From: Marinilactibacillus sp036039175
GTDB taxonomy: Bacteria > Bacillota > Bacilli > Lactobacillales > Carnobacteriaceae_A
Length of the DNA: 64,000 bases
Assembly: GCF_036039175.1 (NCBI RefSeq)
Contig: NZ_JAYXKP010000006.1
Coordinates: 118,506 to 182,505, forward strand
Reading direction: 5' to 3'
Both the position numbers and the translations under genes were made by a program. The notes beneath the pieces were generated by a model, which had not been told where the DNA came from, made no database searches, and worked only from the letters and a program-made list of their open reading frames with translations. Positions 7,379-16,431 of the stretch are shown here, piece after piece. Position 1 is the stretch's first letter; every line of letters starts with the position of its first letter.

Positions 7379-8716
7379 TTACTGCATCATAGCGAGTGCG
7401 CCCATTGGATCCCATGGTTCTAGTTCGGTAACAGGTTCTTCTAGTGCTTTCAACCATTGTTCCTCTACATATTTTTTGCTGACGGTGATTTGGTAATTGT
7501 ATTCATCGAACCATTGATCGCTCATCGAATAAATCCCTTTATCTCCTGAAGTATCTCCCCAGCTATTTTCTACTTTCCACTTGATTGGTGACCCGTCTTC
7601 ATCAAGATCCACTCCAACGAATACCATTGCATGTGTTAATAAACTTTCTCCGTAATCTAGTCTCTGGGCTTTCGTTAATTCAACCGTTTCTCCTAGTGTT
7701 GCCTCGTAATCGTAAGCGTGGTGGTCCATAATTCCTGCTTTGCGATCTAACATTTTACCTACATCACAACCAAACCAGATAGGTTCTCCATCTTTGATGG
7801 CTGCAACAGCTGCTTTTTTAAGCACATCAATTGGTACGTTAATATAAGTGACTGGTTTTGCCTCTTTTACAGTTCCAAGATACTTGACCGTATAAGCTTT
7901 TCCATAAGGTTTATCTTCGGTAGGAGCATTGATCAGACTAACTCTGTCGTTTAAGTCCCATTCCACATACTCTTTGAAAAAGTCTTGTGGTGTGATGTCT
8001 TTGATACGGTGGAAGTCATTTTGATTGTCCCTATATTCATACGTAAACGTTTCTGGTATTTCTCCAAGTGTTTTCACTAGCAAATTGTAAACAAAATAAA
8101 GCGATGATTCTTTTATTTCTAGTAAAGCTTCCTTTGATGCACCTGATTTATGTGCTTCCCGTATCTTAGCAGCAAATTCTCTCAATTTCGCTGTTAAAAG
8201 TGTATTCAATTCTCTCGTGTTTGAAGAATGATAGGTCTCAGGCATAACGGATTTGGGAACAGCACCGTATTTTTCAAGAAGTCCAGAAAACATATCCCAT
8301 TGTCCACCATCTTGAATAGGATCAAATAATAAATGTTGAACGAGTCTCGAGTTTAATGGTTCTTCAACTGTATCTATAATATTTTCTAGTAAATAATTAG
8401 ATTTCTCAAGTTTATCCCAGAACAACGTATAGTTTTGCGAAAATTCGAAAGTTTTCACATCTAGTTTTTTCATAGTGTCTACTCGAGCTGTGTTTAATGC
8501 CGCAAACATCCAGCAGCGTCCACTAGATTTCTGATTTGTAATCTCACCGCGGGTTGTTTCGTTTGAGAAAACAAAAGAATGTCTTCTAAGCATGTTGTTA
8601 TCGATAGAAGCATCCGCAAGCCCTACTTTTGCAATAGCTTGCTTGACGGCATGGTTGGCAGGTTCTGCATTAAATTTTTCCTTGTAACCGTTTAGAAGCT
8701 TTTCGTTGATCGTCAT
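7379..8716 (-). CDS. pepC: aminopeptidase C (bleomycin-hydrolase family)
   Basis: 445 residues, the usual length of the peptidase C1B family. The catalytic Cys is in SSGRCWMFAALN (Cys68), the His in LTHAMVFVGV, and the Asn in KVENSWGD, giving the papain-type triad. The enzyme is a cytoplasmic hexameric aminopeptidase of broad specificity, and it feeds amino-acid supply from peptides in lactic acid bacteria. It stands alone, flanked by terminators. One difference from classical PepC is the extra C-terminal tail ending in DPMGALAMMQ; the family C-terminus normally reaches into the active site to enforce aminopeptidase action, so this end is probably functional. Confidence 0.95.
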   Translation of the reverse strand: MTINEKLLNGYKEKFNAEPANHAVKQAIAKVGLADASIDNNMLRRHSFVFSNETTRGEITNQKSSGRCWMFAALNTARVDTMKKLDVKTFEFSQNYTLFWDKLEKSNYLLENIIDTVEEPLNSRLVQHLLFDPIQDGGQWDMFSGLLEKYGAVPKSVMPETYHSSNTRELNTLLTAKLREFAAKIREAHKSGASKEALLEIKESSLYFVYNLLVKTLGEIPETFTYEYRDNQNDFHRIKDITPQDFFKEYVEWDLNDRVSLINAPTEDKPYGKAYTVKYLGTVKEAKPVTYINVPIDVLKKAAVAAIKDGEPIWFGCDVGKMLDRKAGIMDHHAYDYEATLGETVELTKAQRLDYGESLLTHAMVFVGVDLDEDGSPIKWKVENSWGDTSGDKGIYSMSDQWFDEYNYQITVSKKYVEEQWLKALEEPVTELEPWDPMGALAMMQ

Positions 8717-8790
8717 CTGATTATCCCCTTTTGAATAGAATTGTTCTTATCATACCGAAGAGAGCGTTCAAGAACAAGTTTCTATATAAA

Positions 8791-8826
8791 GAAAAAACTG
8801 ATTTGCCTTTAGTAGACAAACCAGCT
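8791..8826 (-). terminator. intrinsic terminator after the SOD-like lipoprotein gene
   Basis: Minus strand: CTGGTTTG pairs with CAAATCAG (one G-T pair) and is followed by TTTTTTC. Confidence 0.7.
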
Positions 8827-8835
8827 CACTTTCAT

Positions 8836-9372
8836 TTATTGTGGGGGAAATATGATGCCACCAATGATTGGACTACCCGAACCATTTAAAATAATAATAG
8901 AAGATCCATCTTCTGTAGCTAAGGTACCTTCTGCTTCTGGAAGAAGAGAGACTCCCTCCAACTCAAACGATTGATTCACCGCTCCACCTTCGGAGACTTC
9001 TAGGCCTGGTAATTCAAACTCTTGAAAATCATCTCCTGCATCTTCAAAACTTGGAGGTGTCGCTTCACCTCTACTATGGATTTGAATACTTAAATCTCCT
9101 GCTGATACGTCTTCTAAATTTAATGTAAGCATCACGTTACCATCACTTTCGTCAAAGATCGCATTACCCGCTCTTTGAGAATCTCCATTATAAAGATCCA
9201 CATCTAAAGCTGCCATCTGTTCATCTGTACCTGTAGCATCCGTTTCTTCAGTTGACTCTTCCGTCACGTCCCTATCCGCTCCAGATGAAATCTCAGGAGC
9301 TGATTGATCGGAACAGGCTACCATGAACAAGCTGAGCATGACGATTAAAAAGCCCTTCGATCCTATTTTCAT
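8836..9372 (-). CDS. degenerate Cu/Zn superoxide-dismutase-like lipoprotein
   Basis: 178 residues. Signal peptide with lipobox MVAC puts the lipid on Cys20, so the protein is membrane-anchored outside. A low-complexity acidic linker (about residues 30-52) precedes a beta domain. That domain follows the SodC order: NVMLTLNLEDVSAGDLSIQIHS (as in the GxHGFHIH strand), PPSFEDAGDDF (as in PPxFxSAGGHF), ELPGLEV (as in DLPNL), then IIILNGSGSP (as in the VVHAGPDD region) and GGII. Metal ligands are nearly all replaced: FHIH reads IQIH, GGHF reads GDDF, and the late His is Asn. Only His99 remains, and the disulfide Cys are gone. It is probably not a dismutase. B. subtilis YojM is a related non-canonical case. 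Monocistronic. Confidence 0.65.
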   Translation of the reverse strand: MKIGSKGFLIVMLSLFMVACSDQSAPEISSGADRDVTEESTEETDATGTDEQMAALDVDLYNGDSQRAGNAIFDESDGNVMLTLNLEDVSAGDLSIQIHSRGEATPPSFEDAGDDFQEFELPGLEVSEGGAVNQSFELEGVSLLPEAEGTLATEDGSSIIILNGSGSPIIGGIIFPPQ

Positions 9373-9519
9373 ATTTATATCTCCTCATCTATTTAACTTA
9401 TTTACGATAATTGTAACAACACTTTGTAAGAATAACGATTCTAACGCATTATGACTTCGATGTCAGCTTCTATTCATGTTAAAATAGACAATACCAAATC
9501 ATAAGGATGCTGATGAACA

Positions 9520-10689
9520 ATGGATTATGGAAGTTATCGTTTTACCCGTGCAGAAATCAACCTCGATCATATTGCATATAACTATGATCAGATGAAAAGC
9601 CTACTGGATACTCAAACTAAATTTATGGCTGTTGTAAAAGCCGATGCGTATGGTCATGGTGCTGTTGAAGTCGGTAAAAAACTAGAAGAACTGGGTACAG
9701 ATTATCTTGCAGTAGCTGTACTAGATGAAGCACTTGAATTAAGAGAAGCTGGCATTGAAGTGCCTATTTTAATGTTTGGCCCTGTCGAAGAACAAACCAT
9801 TGCGACCGCCATTGCAAACAACATTGCCATGACTGTTTTCACCGAATCTATTGCTGAACAAGTGCGTAAAACTGCTGAAAACCTTCGGAAAGTTGCGACT
9901 GTTCATTTAAAAGTGGATTCAGGAATGTCCCGTATTGGTGTACGTTCTAATCAAGAAGCTTTGAACGTCATGCATACTATGAAGTCAGAATTCGTTCTGT
10001 TCGACGGTGTTTTCACACACTTTGCCGACGCTGAGAATCTAGAAGATCCTTCTTTTACTAAAGCTCAATTTAAAACCTTTATGAACGTTGTTTCTTTCTT
10101 GGAAGAAAATGATATCAAATTTAATCTTAGGCATTGTTGTAACACCGCTGCGACCTTAGCCTACCCTGAGTTTCACCTGGACATGATCCGAACAGGTATC
10201 TCTATCTATGGATACCATCCTGATAAAAGTATGGAAAATACGATTGATTTGAAACCCATTATGAAGTTAACGACTCACGCTGCTTTTATCAAGACAATCT
10301 CTAAAGGAGATACAGTTGGATACGGACGAACCTATACTGCTGAAAGCAAGCGAACGATCGCTACAATTCTGTTAGGATATGCTGATGGTATCCCAAGACA
10401 ATTGTCTAACCGCTGGTATCTAACAGCTAACGGAGAAAAAGCACCGATTGTCGGTAGAATTTGTATGGATCAAATTATGCTCGATGTAACAGATATTGAT
10501 TCTATATCAGAAGAAGATGAGATTGTCTTTTTTGGAGATCCATCTGCTGATTATCCTTCACTTTATACTATGGCCGAATTGACCGATAGTTTTCACTATG
10601 AGCTCCTATGTGGAATTGGTAAAAGAATCCCTCGAGTTTATAAGGAACACGATAAAGTTGTCGTTAAATCCAATATACTACTTGATTAA
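9520..10689 (+). CDS. alr: alanine racemase
   Basis: 389 residues, a normal length. The PLP-binding Lys is in AVVKADAYGHG (Lys40), and the catalytic Tyr in GDTVGYGRTY near residue 268. It converts L- to D-alanine for peptidoglycan and lipoteichoic acid. In many Firmicutes alr follows acpS; here it stands alone, divergent from the SOD-like lipoprotein and closed by a terminator. The ATG follows AAGGA. No unusual features. Confidence 0.96.
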   Translation: MDYGSYRFTRAEINLDHIAYNYDQMKSLLDTQTKFMAVVKADAYGHGAVEVGKKLEELGTDYLAVAVLDEALELREAGIEVPILMFGPVEEQTIATAIANNIAMTVFTESIAEQVRKTAENLRKVATVHLKVDSGMSRIGVRSNQEALNVMHTMKSEFVLFDGVFTHFADAENLEDPSFTKAQFKTFMNVVSFLEENDIKFNLRHCCNTAATLAYPEFHLDMIRTGISIYGYHPDKSMENTIDLKPIMKLTTHAAFIKTISKGDTVGYGRTYTAESKRTIATILLGYADGIPRQLSNRWYLTANGEKAPIVGRICMDQIMLDVTDIDSISEEDEIVFFGDPSADYPSLYTMAELTDSFHYELLCGIGKRIPRVYKEHDKVVVKSNILLD

Positions 10690-10691
10690 TT

Positions 10692-10728
10692 AAAAAAGCT
10701 GAGAACCCGCTTGGGTCCTCAGCTTTTC
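10692..10728. terminator. bidirectional intrinsic terminator
   Basis: AAAAGCTGAG pairs with CTCAGCTTTT, with further ACCC/GGGT pairing in the loop region. It lies between alr and the convergent mini-lipoprotein gene. Confidence 0.85.
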
Positions 10729-10758
10729 ATTTTCTCTAAAGTGAAGTGTTACAGCTCA

Positions 10759-10965
10759 TCAATCACTGTCTGAGTCTGTATCACTATCATCCATGTCCAT
10801 ATCATCGTTCATGTCTGTGTCTTCATCCATGTCGGTACCTGTATCGGTATCCATGTCTGTTTCTGTAGCTGGATCGTCCATATCGGTGTCGGTAGTGTCT
10901 CCACAAGCTGCTAACAACATTCCGGCTGTCATCGTTAGTGTTGTCAGTTTTGCAAGTTTCTTCAT
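10759..10965 (-). CDS. 68-residue Asp/Thr/Met-rich lipoprotein
   Basis: Basic N-terminus, hydrophobic core and lipobox LAAC, with lipidation on Cys21. The whole mature part (about 47 residues) is built of Asp, Thr, Met, Glu and Ser in repeating TDMD/DTDT units, with no aromatic residues and no Lys or Arg. GGAGAGAG precedes the ATG. Such tails are disordered, strongly negative and might bind cations, but no function is known. The coding repeats also create the long Ser/Val-rich shadow ORF on the other strand. Acidic extracytoplasmic proteins would suit a salt-adapted host. Confidence 0.7.
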   Translation of the reverse strand: MKKLAKLTTLTMTAGMLLAACGDTTDTDMDDPATETDMDTDTGTDMDEDTDMNDDMDMDDSDTDSDSD

Positions 10966-11085
10966 TTTTCTACTCTCTCCTTTATTTTATCGATCTTTTT
11001 TTGAGAGAATCGTTTCTCTCAATAATAACCTAACATAAATATATTTGGATTCAAAAAATAATACTTCTATAAATGAACAATTTGC

Positions 11086-11123
11086 AAAAAAAAAGCCTGA
11101 CCAGATTTCATTCTGGTCAGGCT
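11086..11123. terminator. intrinsic terminator after the LysM-3D gene
   Basis: The AGCCTGACCAGA arm pairs perfectly with TCTGGTCAGGCT; on the minus strand a run of nine T residues follows. Confidence 0.9.
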
Positions 11124-11137
11124 CTAACTTTATACTA

Positions 11138-12022
11138 TTATTCGATGATTTGAACTTCGATTGAGCGACGTCCAAATTGTAAAGCTTGTTGGATGTCTGT
11201 CATGTGGATATCAATACGGTTTCCTTTAATAGCTCCACCAGTATCTCCAGCGATAAATTCACCATATCCAGGCACGTTGATTTTAGAGCCTAGTGGGATA
11301 AAGCTTGGATCTACAGCGATAACGTTTGGATTTTGTCTTAGATCGATTCCTGAATAAGTGATATTTCCTAGTTCAGGCTGATTAAGTGAATAAGCAGTTG
11401 CTTCTACAGAAACCGTTCTTCCACTTTGAGCTGAAGCTTGTTCTTCACTAGAAGACGTTGAAACTTCTTCAGAAGGTGTTGCTTCAGGTGCTGTAGTTTC
11501 AGCGGGTTCAGTTGCTTCTGTTGTTTCTGTCGCTTCAGGTGTTGCTTCTGTAACGACTTCTTCTTCAACAACTTCTTCTTTTACAGATTCTTGAACTTCT
11601 TTAGGTGTTTCTGTTTCTACAACCTCTTCTTCAGATACATCATAGCTGACAACTTCATCGTTGTTTTCAACTGAAATGATTGAAGAATCTCCACTCAAGT
11701 AAATTTTTGTATCTACTTGAATCATGCTACGGTTATCAATATCATTTACTTTAGCTAACTTGTCGATAGAAACATCTGTTGCTTTTGAAACGCCCCATAA
11801 AGTATCTCCCCATTGGAAAGTATATTCAACTGCGTCGTTACCATCTTGATTTTCTTTTTGAGCTGCAATCTCTGAAGAAATTTCAGAAACAGTTCTTGGT
11901 TCCCAGTTATCTGCTGACATTTCTTGAGCGCTAGCGTCGCTCATATTTCCGAAAGTAAACATTGAAGCAAACGCGATTGTTGCTCCTGCTTTGATTAAAA
12001 ACTTTTGCACTGTTGACATCAT
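11138..12022 (-). CDS. secreted LysM and 3D-domain cell-wall protein (YocH/Rpf-like)
   Basis: 294 residues from the ATG at 12022, seven bases after AAAGGAG; an in-frame ATG six codons earlier overlaps that site. Signal peptide ends near DASAQ. One LysM domain (about residues 60-105, FQWGDTLWGVSKA) binds peptidoglycan. A long linker of E, V, T, A and P repeats follows. The C-terminal 3D domain (from VSVEATAYS) carries its Asp motif in IAVDPSFIPLGS, GDTGGAIKGNRID and H-M-T-D. 3D domains share the MltA/RpfB double-psi barrel and are associated with muralytic turnover. A WalR-like box overlaps its promoter, which fits wall-hydrolase control. Lytic activity is inferred. Confidence 0.85.
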   Translation of the reverse strand: MMSTVQKFLIKAGATIAFASMFTFGNMSDASAQEMSADNWEPRTVSEISSEIAAQKENQDGNDAVEYTFQWGDTLWGVSKATDVSIDKLAKVNDIDNRSMIQVDTKIYLSGDSSIISVENNDEVVSYDVSEEEVVETETPKEVQESVKEEVVEEEVVTEATPEATETTEATEPAETTAPEATPSEEVSTSSSEEQASAQSGRTVSVEATAYSLNQPELGNITYSGIDLRQNPNVIAVDPSFIPLGSKINVPGYGEFIAGDTGGAIKGNRIDIHMTDIQQALQFGRRSIEVQIIE

Positions 12023-12199
12023 TGTCGTGCTCCTTTTCATTTTATCCTTAGTGTGTAAATACTCAACTTCTGCCGCTTAATTATTGAATGATAGATTCAC
12101 TAAAAACTTAATCTATCTGCGACCGAATGTAATCTTACCACGATTAGAATGAAATGAAAGGGTCTAACGCCTGTTGTTACGCGTTTTTAGTACGCTTGT

Positions 12200-12233
12200 A
12201 TTATATCACTTACTTTTTTACAGTTGTATTTCA
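12200..12233 (-). promoter_or_regulatory. promoter with WalR-like box upstream of the LysM-3D gene
   Basis: On the minus strand an extended -10, TGATATAAT, is preceded by TGAAAT-N5-TGTAAA, which matches the WalR consensus (two TGTAAT-like hexamers, 11-base period) with one mismatch in the first hexamer. It leaves a leader of about 170 bases. In the 12041-12466 gap I see no other gene; the remainder is AT-rich. Confidence 0.5.
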
Positions 12234-12466
12234 ATCGGCTAGTTTTATGTCAAACTGTAATGAAAGCAAAAATTCGTTCGCATTATACAACTTTCCATAC
12301 ATCCTATACAACATTGATGTATTTTTATTCTTTCTTCAGAAATGTTCCTGACATATTAATCGTAACATTCCCTTAAGAGTAACTATTCTTATCCTTATTG
12401 GCATATATACTGTAATATATCAAAATCCAAATTCTAGTCTTTTTTGTCTACCATCAGACTCTTCAA

Positions 12467-13231
12467 TTACGGAATCAGTTGTTTATGTTCGTTGTAAAAT
12501 TGCTGATATGCTAGAAAACTGGCGATCACACTCGAAATACTGGTTACAGCTATTAGCATGAACATGACGACAATTTGGTAGCGAATTGCTTCTGTTGGTT
12601 CAATTCCCGCAAAGATCAACCCAGACATCATTCCCGGTAAACTTACTAGCCCTACAGTTTTCGTACTATCTATAGAAGGTGTCATCCCCGTTCTAACACT
12701 TTCTCTGATAATAGTCATAGAGGCTTGTTTTTCATTTGCGCCTAATGCTAGTTTTTCTAAAACTTGTTGTCTTTGATCTTTAAATTTGTCGTTTAGCGCC
12801 CGATAAGTCAGCCCCACTGCAACCATCGCATTGCTTGCAATCATCCCAGTGATCGGAACGATTTGTGATGGCACCCATTCAATTGTTCCTGTCAAGATCA
12901 GTAATCCTAACGTCAGCGTAGTTCCCGTCCCTAGTGACAATAAGGATATCTTCAAGGAATTTGGAATCCCTTCGCTTCTTTTATGTGCATTGTAGGCAGC
13001 ATTGAATACGATAAACAACACCATGGCAAAAGTAACCAGGAGATTATCCAAATTAAATATATAACTCAATACATACCCAATGATGAAAAGCTGTATGACT
13101 GCTCTAAGTCCTGCTACGAATATTTCGTTTCCTAATCCCAGCTTTTGTTTGTAATCAACAAAAATAGCAATCAATAAAAGTCCAGTCGAAAAAAGAAGCG
13201 ATGTGTTACTAATTTCAAGACTATTCGCCAT
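12467..13231 (-). CDS. FetB-like ABC exporter permease (UPF0014)
   Basis: 254 residues from the ATG at 13231, which has GGAGGA five bases upstream and overlaps the ATPase stop by 11 bases; longer in-frame extensions lie inside the ATPase gene. Seven hydrophobic segments. It carries UPF0014 family hallmarks: GLRAVIQLFIIGYVLSYIF, then PITGMIASNAMVAVGLTYRAL, LALGANEKQA and GLVSLPGMMSGLIFAG. In E. coli FetAB exports iron and protects against peroxide; B. subtilis and lactic homologues (YbbM) are less studied. It works with the ATPase encoded just upstream. The iron role here is by homology only. Confidence 0.88.
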   Translation of the reverse strand: MANSLEISNTSLLFSTGLLLIAIFVDYKQKLGLGNEIFVAGLRAVIQLFIIGYVLSYIFNLDNLLVTFAMVLFIVFNAAYNAHKRSEGIPNSLKISLLSLGTGTTLTLGLLILTGTIEWVPSQIVPITGMIASNAMVAVGLTYRALNDKFKDQRQQVLEKLALGANEKQASMTIIRESVRTGMTPSIDSTKTVGLVSLPGMMSGLIFAGIEPTEAIRYQIVVMFMLIAVTSISSVIASFLAYQQFYNEHKQLIP

Positions 13232-13880
13232 TAGTATCCTCCATTCTTCCATTTCTAATTTTAATGACTTTAGTAGAGTTGGAAATTTCTGCTTCATCAT
13301 GGGTTACCTTAAGAATGGTTACTTGTTTTTTCTTATTCAAATCATCTAGCATACCTAAGATAATAGATCGATTTTTTGCATCCAGTGAACTGGTGATTTC
13401 GTCTAGTAGTAAGACACGTGGTTCAAACATCAAGTTACGAATTAATGCAATTCGCTGTTTTTCTCCTCCTGATAACTCAGTGACCGGTTTGTCATAATAG
13501 TTATCTGAAAGCTCCACCTTCTCTAAATAGGCTTTGATTTTTTCTTCATCGATTTTTTGATCCCTTATTGTGAAAGGAAATTCTAGGTTGTCTTTAACCG
13601 TCTGATCGAATAAAGCCGCATTTTGGAAGAAATAAGAAACTTCTTTTCGGTAATCCAAAGGATTGATTTTCTCTAAATTCTTTCCTTTGTAGGTAATGGT
13701 TCCTTGGGTAGGTGTGAAGAGACTTCCGATCAGCTTCAATATCGTACTTTTCCCACTACCAGAAGGGCCTGTCAGCGTAATGACTTCACCCTCCTGGACT
13801 TCAAATGTGATTTCTTCAAGTATCGTTTGCTTACTCGTTTGAAAGCCAACTTTGTTCAATGATAGAATCGACTGTTTCAT
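13221..13880 (-). CDS. FetA-like ABC exporter ATP-binding protein
   Basis: 219 residues. Walker A TGPSGSGKSTIL (about residue 37), signature LSGGEKQRIALIRNL (about 137) and Walker B VLLLDEITSSLD. The Q-loop lies in SYFFQNAALFD. The replacement of the usual EPTS by EITSSLD is the form I associate with this exporter family. It is first in a two-gene operon with the UPF0014 permease, and its C-terminal codons overlap the permease start. TTGGAG precedes the ATG. Confidence 0.88.
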   Translation of the reverse strand: MKQSILSLNKVGFQTSKQTILEEITFEVQEGEVITLTGPSGSGKSTILKLIGSLFTPTQGTITYKGKNLEKINPLDYRKEVSYFFQNAALFDQTVKDNLEFPFTIRDQKIDEEKIKAYLEKVELSDNYYDKPVTELSGGEKQRIALIRNLMFEPRVLLLDEITSSLDAKNRSIILGMLDDLNKKKQVTILKVTHDEAEISNSTKVIKIRNGRMEDTNGE

Positions 13881-13916
13881 GATTTACTCCAATCTAGACC
13901 AAGTAGTTCGTCTCTT

Positions 13917-14822
13917 TTATTGTAATCCTTGTTCTTCCGCTTCTGTGATTCTCTCTGCCTGTTCCTCTTGAGATAGATAAGTAAATCCTTCTCCTGTAAC
14001 TTCTTGAACGTGAGATAAGGTGACAAAAGCATTGGGATCTATGGCTTCTACGATTCTTTTAATTGTGAGCACTTCTCTACGGCTTATAATGATATAGAGA
14101 ATTTGCTTTTTGTTACCCGTGAAATGACCTTTCCCGTCAAGTATCGTTATACCACGACCAATTTGTAATTCAATCTGACGCGCAATCTCTTCATATTTTT
14201 CTGAAATGATAAAAAAAGATTTTCTTGGATTCAATCCTTCTAGTACGAAATCGATCATTTTTGTCTGAATAAATAAGTTAATCAACGTAAGAAAAACATT
14301 TTCAACACCGATAATAAAAACACTCGGTACAACAATAAAAATGTCAATCAGTAAAAGTGACGTCGGAATATTAATACCAATATATTTCTGCATAATTTTT
14401 GCAAGGATGTCACTTCCGGCAGTCGTCCCATGCCCAAGCATGATTAACCCGATTCCAGCGCCCATAAAGACACCTGAACCAATTGGCGCTAGCAGTGTCG
14501 TTTCTGGAATAAAAGCCCATTTCGGACCTGAAACGACCAATAGCAGAACTGAAATAATTCCATTCGCTACAATTGTGTAGTTTAATGTTTTCTTGTCCAA
14601 GAATTTATATCCGATCGCAATAATAAAAATATTACAAATAAAAATCGTATACGATGGTTCGATATCCGACAAGTAAAATAAGATCAATGAAAATCCAGTC
14701 AGTCCACCTTCTGCTAAATCATTTGGTACAGTGAAGGTATTTACACTGATTGCGTATAAAAATGACCCAATTATAATCAGAAACAGATTTTTTAAAGTAT
14801 CTTTAACTTCTATTTTCTTCAT
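13917..14822 (-). CDS. YitT family membrane protein (DUF161 plus DUF2179)
   Basis: 301 residues from the ATG at 14822, seven bases after AGAAGGAG; this start overlaps the amidohydrolase stop by 20 bases. Five to six N-terminal hydrophobic helices include NTFTVPNDLAEGGLTG and the LGHGTTAGSDILAKI motif, which are diagnostic of YitT. The soluble C-terminal DUF2179 domain (about residues 210-290) contains GRGITILDGKGHFTG and EAIDPNAFVTLSHVQEVTGEGF. The function of YitT proteins is not settled. The translational overlap suggests co-expression with the amidohydrolase. Confidence 0.88.
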   Translation of the reverse strand: MKKIEVKDTLKNLFLIIIGSFLYAISVNTFTVPNDLAEGGLTGFSLILFYLSDIEPSYTIFICNIFIIAIGYKFLDKKTLNYTIVANGIISVLLLVVSGPKWAFIPETTLLAPIGSGVFMGAGIGLIMLGHGTTAGSDILAKIMQKYIGINIPTSLLLIDIFIVVPSVFIIGVENVFLTLINLFIQTKMIDFVLEGLNPRKSFFIISEKYEEIARQIELQIGRGITILDGKGHFTGNKKQILYIIISRREVLTIKRIVEAIDPNAFVTLSHVQEVTGEGFTYLSQEEQAERITEAEEQGLQ

Positions 14823-16431
14823 TACTGTTCTCCTTCTTATACACTTCTTTGCCCCCAACAATCGTTGCAAGTACTTGTGTATCTTTGATCTTCATAGGAT
14901 CGCAAGTGAAGATATCTTGATCGATCACGATGAAGTCAGCTAACTGTCCAGGTTTGATTCTACCTTTGATCTCTTCTTCAAAACTTGCATAAGCACTCTC
15001 ATAAGTGTAGGCGTCGATAGCAGTATAGATATCTACGGCTTCTTCAGGTAAAAATCCATCTTCTGGCGTACCATCTAACCTTTTTCTGGTAACAGCTGAA
15101 TACATATTTTCCCAAGGATCAAAAGACACAATCGGTGCATCTGAACTGAAGGACTGATGTACACCCGCTTTGGCTAAGGTTCCAAAAGCGTAAGACGTTT
15201 CTGCTCGCTCTTTACCGATACGAGAAAACACAATCGGAATATCGTCATTTAAAAATATAGGCTGTACATAGGTCAAATATCCTCTTTCAATTACACGATC
15301 TACAAGGTCGCGACCTGTAATTTGCATATGGTTGACGCCCAATCTGAGTTCATTGGGCTTTCCCTGTAGCGCTTCGTCATAAGCATCAAGTATTCTTTCC
15401 ACACCTTTATCCCCAATACCATGGATAATGACTTGGAAACCATGATCAACAGCGATCTTCACTTCTTCATTTAACTGTTTTTGAGATTTCGTTTCAATCC
15501 CTTTGTTTTCTGGATCATCGTCGTAGGCTTCTCGCATAGCAGCTGTTCTAGCACCTAATGTACCATCAGAAAAGTATTTGATTGGTCCAATCTTGTTATA
15601 GAAACTACCTTGTCCGAATGTATAGCCTTTGTCAAAAAATGGCTGAATATACGTAGCATCATTGAACCAGATTTGTTGGTAGAAACGGACAGTTAAGGCT
15701 TGTTCTTTTTCTAATTCTCTGTAAAGGGCAAGCGTTTCTTCAATCGTCTCGTCCTTGGCATCGTTTGTATGCATAGAGGTTATTCCTAAGCTATTTGCCA
15801 GCTTCATAGCTTTTTTTAGCGACTGTTTTTTTGTCTCTATACTTGTTTCCGGTAAGTACAAGCGAACTAAATCAACCGCACCTTCCGTTAATACTCCGGT
15901 AGGTTCGCCTTGAACATCTTTTTGGACTTCTCCACCATTTTGAGAAACAGAGTCTTTTGTCAATTTCAATCTTTCAATGGCTTTGGAATTCAAACTCATA
16001 ATATGGCGGTCGACTCGAACCATTGCGATTGGTACAGTTGTAGAAATTTTATCCAAATCGGTTCTGTCAGGAATTTTTTGTATATCTGTAAAGTAATTCT
16101 GATTCCAACCTTCTGTATATAAAAAGTCTTTTTCTGTTAGTCCTTTATCTTCTATATATCCTTTTGAACGCTCGATCAATTCCTTCATAGAAGTGACATC
16201 TGTAATGTTCAACATATCAAGGTATTCAGCCGTCATCAAAAAGTGCAGATGGGAATCGTTCATACCTGGAACAACTATCTTGCCTTTTAAATCAATCACT
16301 TCGGACTGATGTTGATAAATTTTTACTAATTCATGATTCCCAACTTCTTTTATGTAACCCTCATCAACTAGCATCGCTGTCGCGAATTGTTCTCTTTCAA
16401 GATAAATTTTACCGTTTGTATATAATTTCAA
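14803..16431 (-). CDS. YtcJ-like metal-dependent amidohydrolase
   Basis: 542 residues, Amidohydro_3 type. The metal-binding N-terminal motif is DSHLHFLM (about residue 59) after KIVVPGMN. A Lys-bearing sheet is followed by VIIHGIGDKG, a late H-x-S-SDAPIVSFDPW segment, and the terminal GRIKPGQLADFIVID. YtcJ-type enzymes hydrolyse N-substituted amides such as formamides; the natural substrate is usually unknown. It precedes and overlaps yitT. ATG is preceded by AGGAGG. Confidence 0.85.
   Translation of the reverse strand: MKLYTNGKIYLEREQFATAMLVDEGYIKEVGNHELVKIYQHQSEVIDLKGKIVVPGMNDSHLHFLMTAEYLDMLNITDVTSMKELIERSKGYIEDKGLTEKDFLYTEGWNQNYFTDIQKIPDRTDLDKISTTVPIAMVRVDRHIMSLNSKAIERLKLTKDSVSQNGGEVQKDVQGEPTGVLTEGAVDLVRLYLPETSIETKKQSLKKAMKLANSLGITSMHTNDAKDETIEETLALYRELEKEQALTVRFYQQIWFNDATYIQPFFDKGYTFGQGSFYNKIGPIKYFSDGTLGARTAAMREAYDDDPENKGIETKSQKQLNEEVKIAVDHGFQVIIHGIGDKGVERILDAYDEALQGKPNELRLGVNHMQITGRDLVDRVIERGYLTYVQPIFLNDDIPIVFSRIGKERAETSYAFGTLAKAGVHQSFSSDAPIVSFDPWENMYSAVTRKRLDGTPEDGFLPEEAVDIYTAIDAYTYESAYASFEEEIKGRIKPGQLADFIVIDQDIFTCDPMKIKDTQVLATIVGGKEVYKKENSNEENRS

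Noticed and set aside
10793..11038. 81-codon plus-strand ORF rich in Ser and Val opposite the Asp-rich lipoprotein
   Set aside because: It is the reverse complement of the TDMD repeat codons and lacks a ribosome site.
12154..12351. 65-codon plus-strand ORF beside the LysM-3D promoter
   Set aside because: Low-complexity, no ribosome site, overlaps the promoter and leader of the minus-strand gene.
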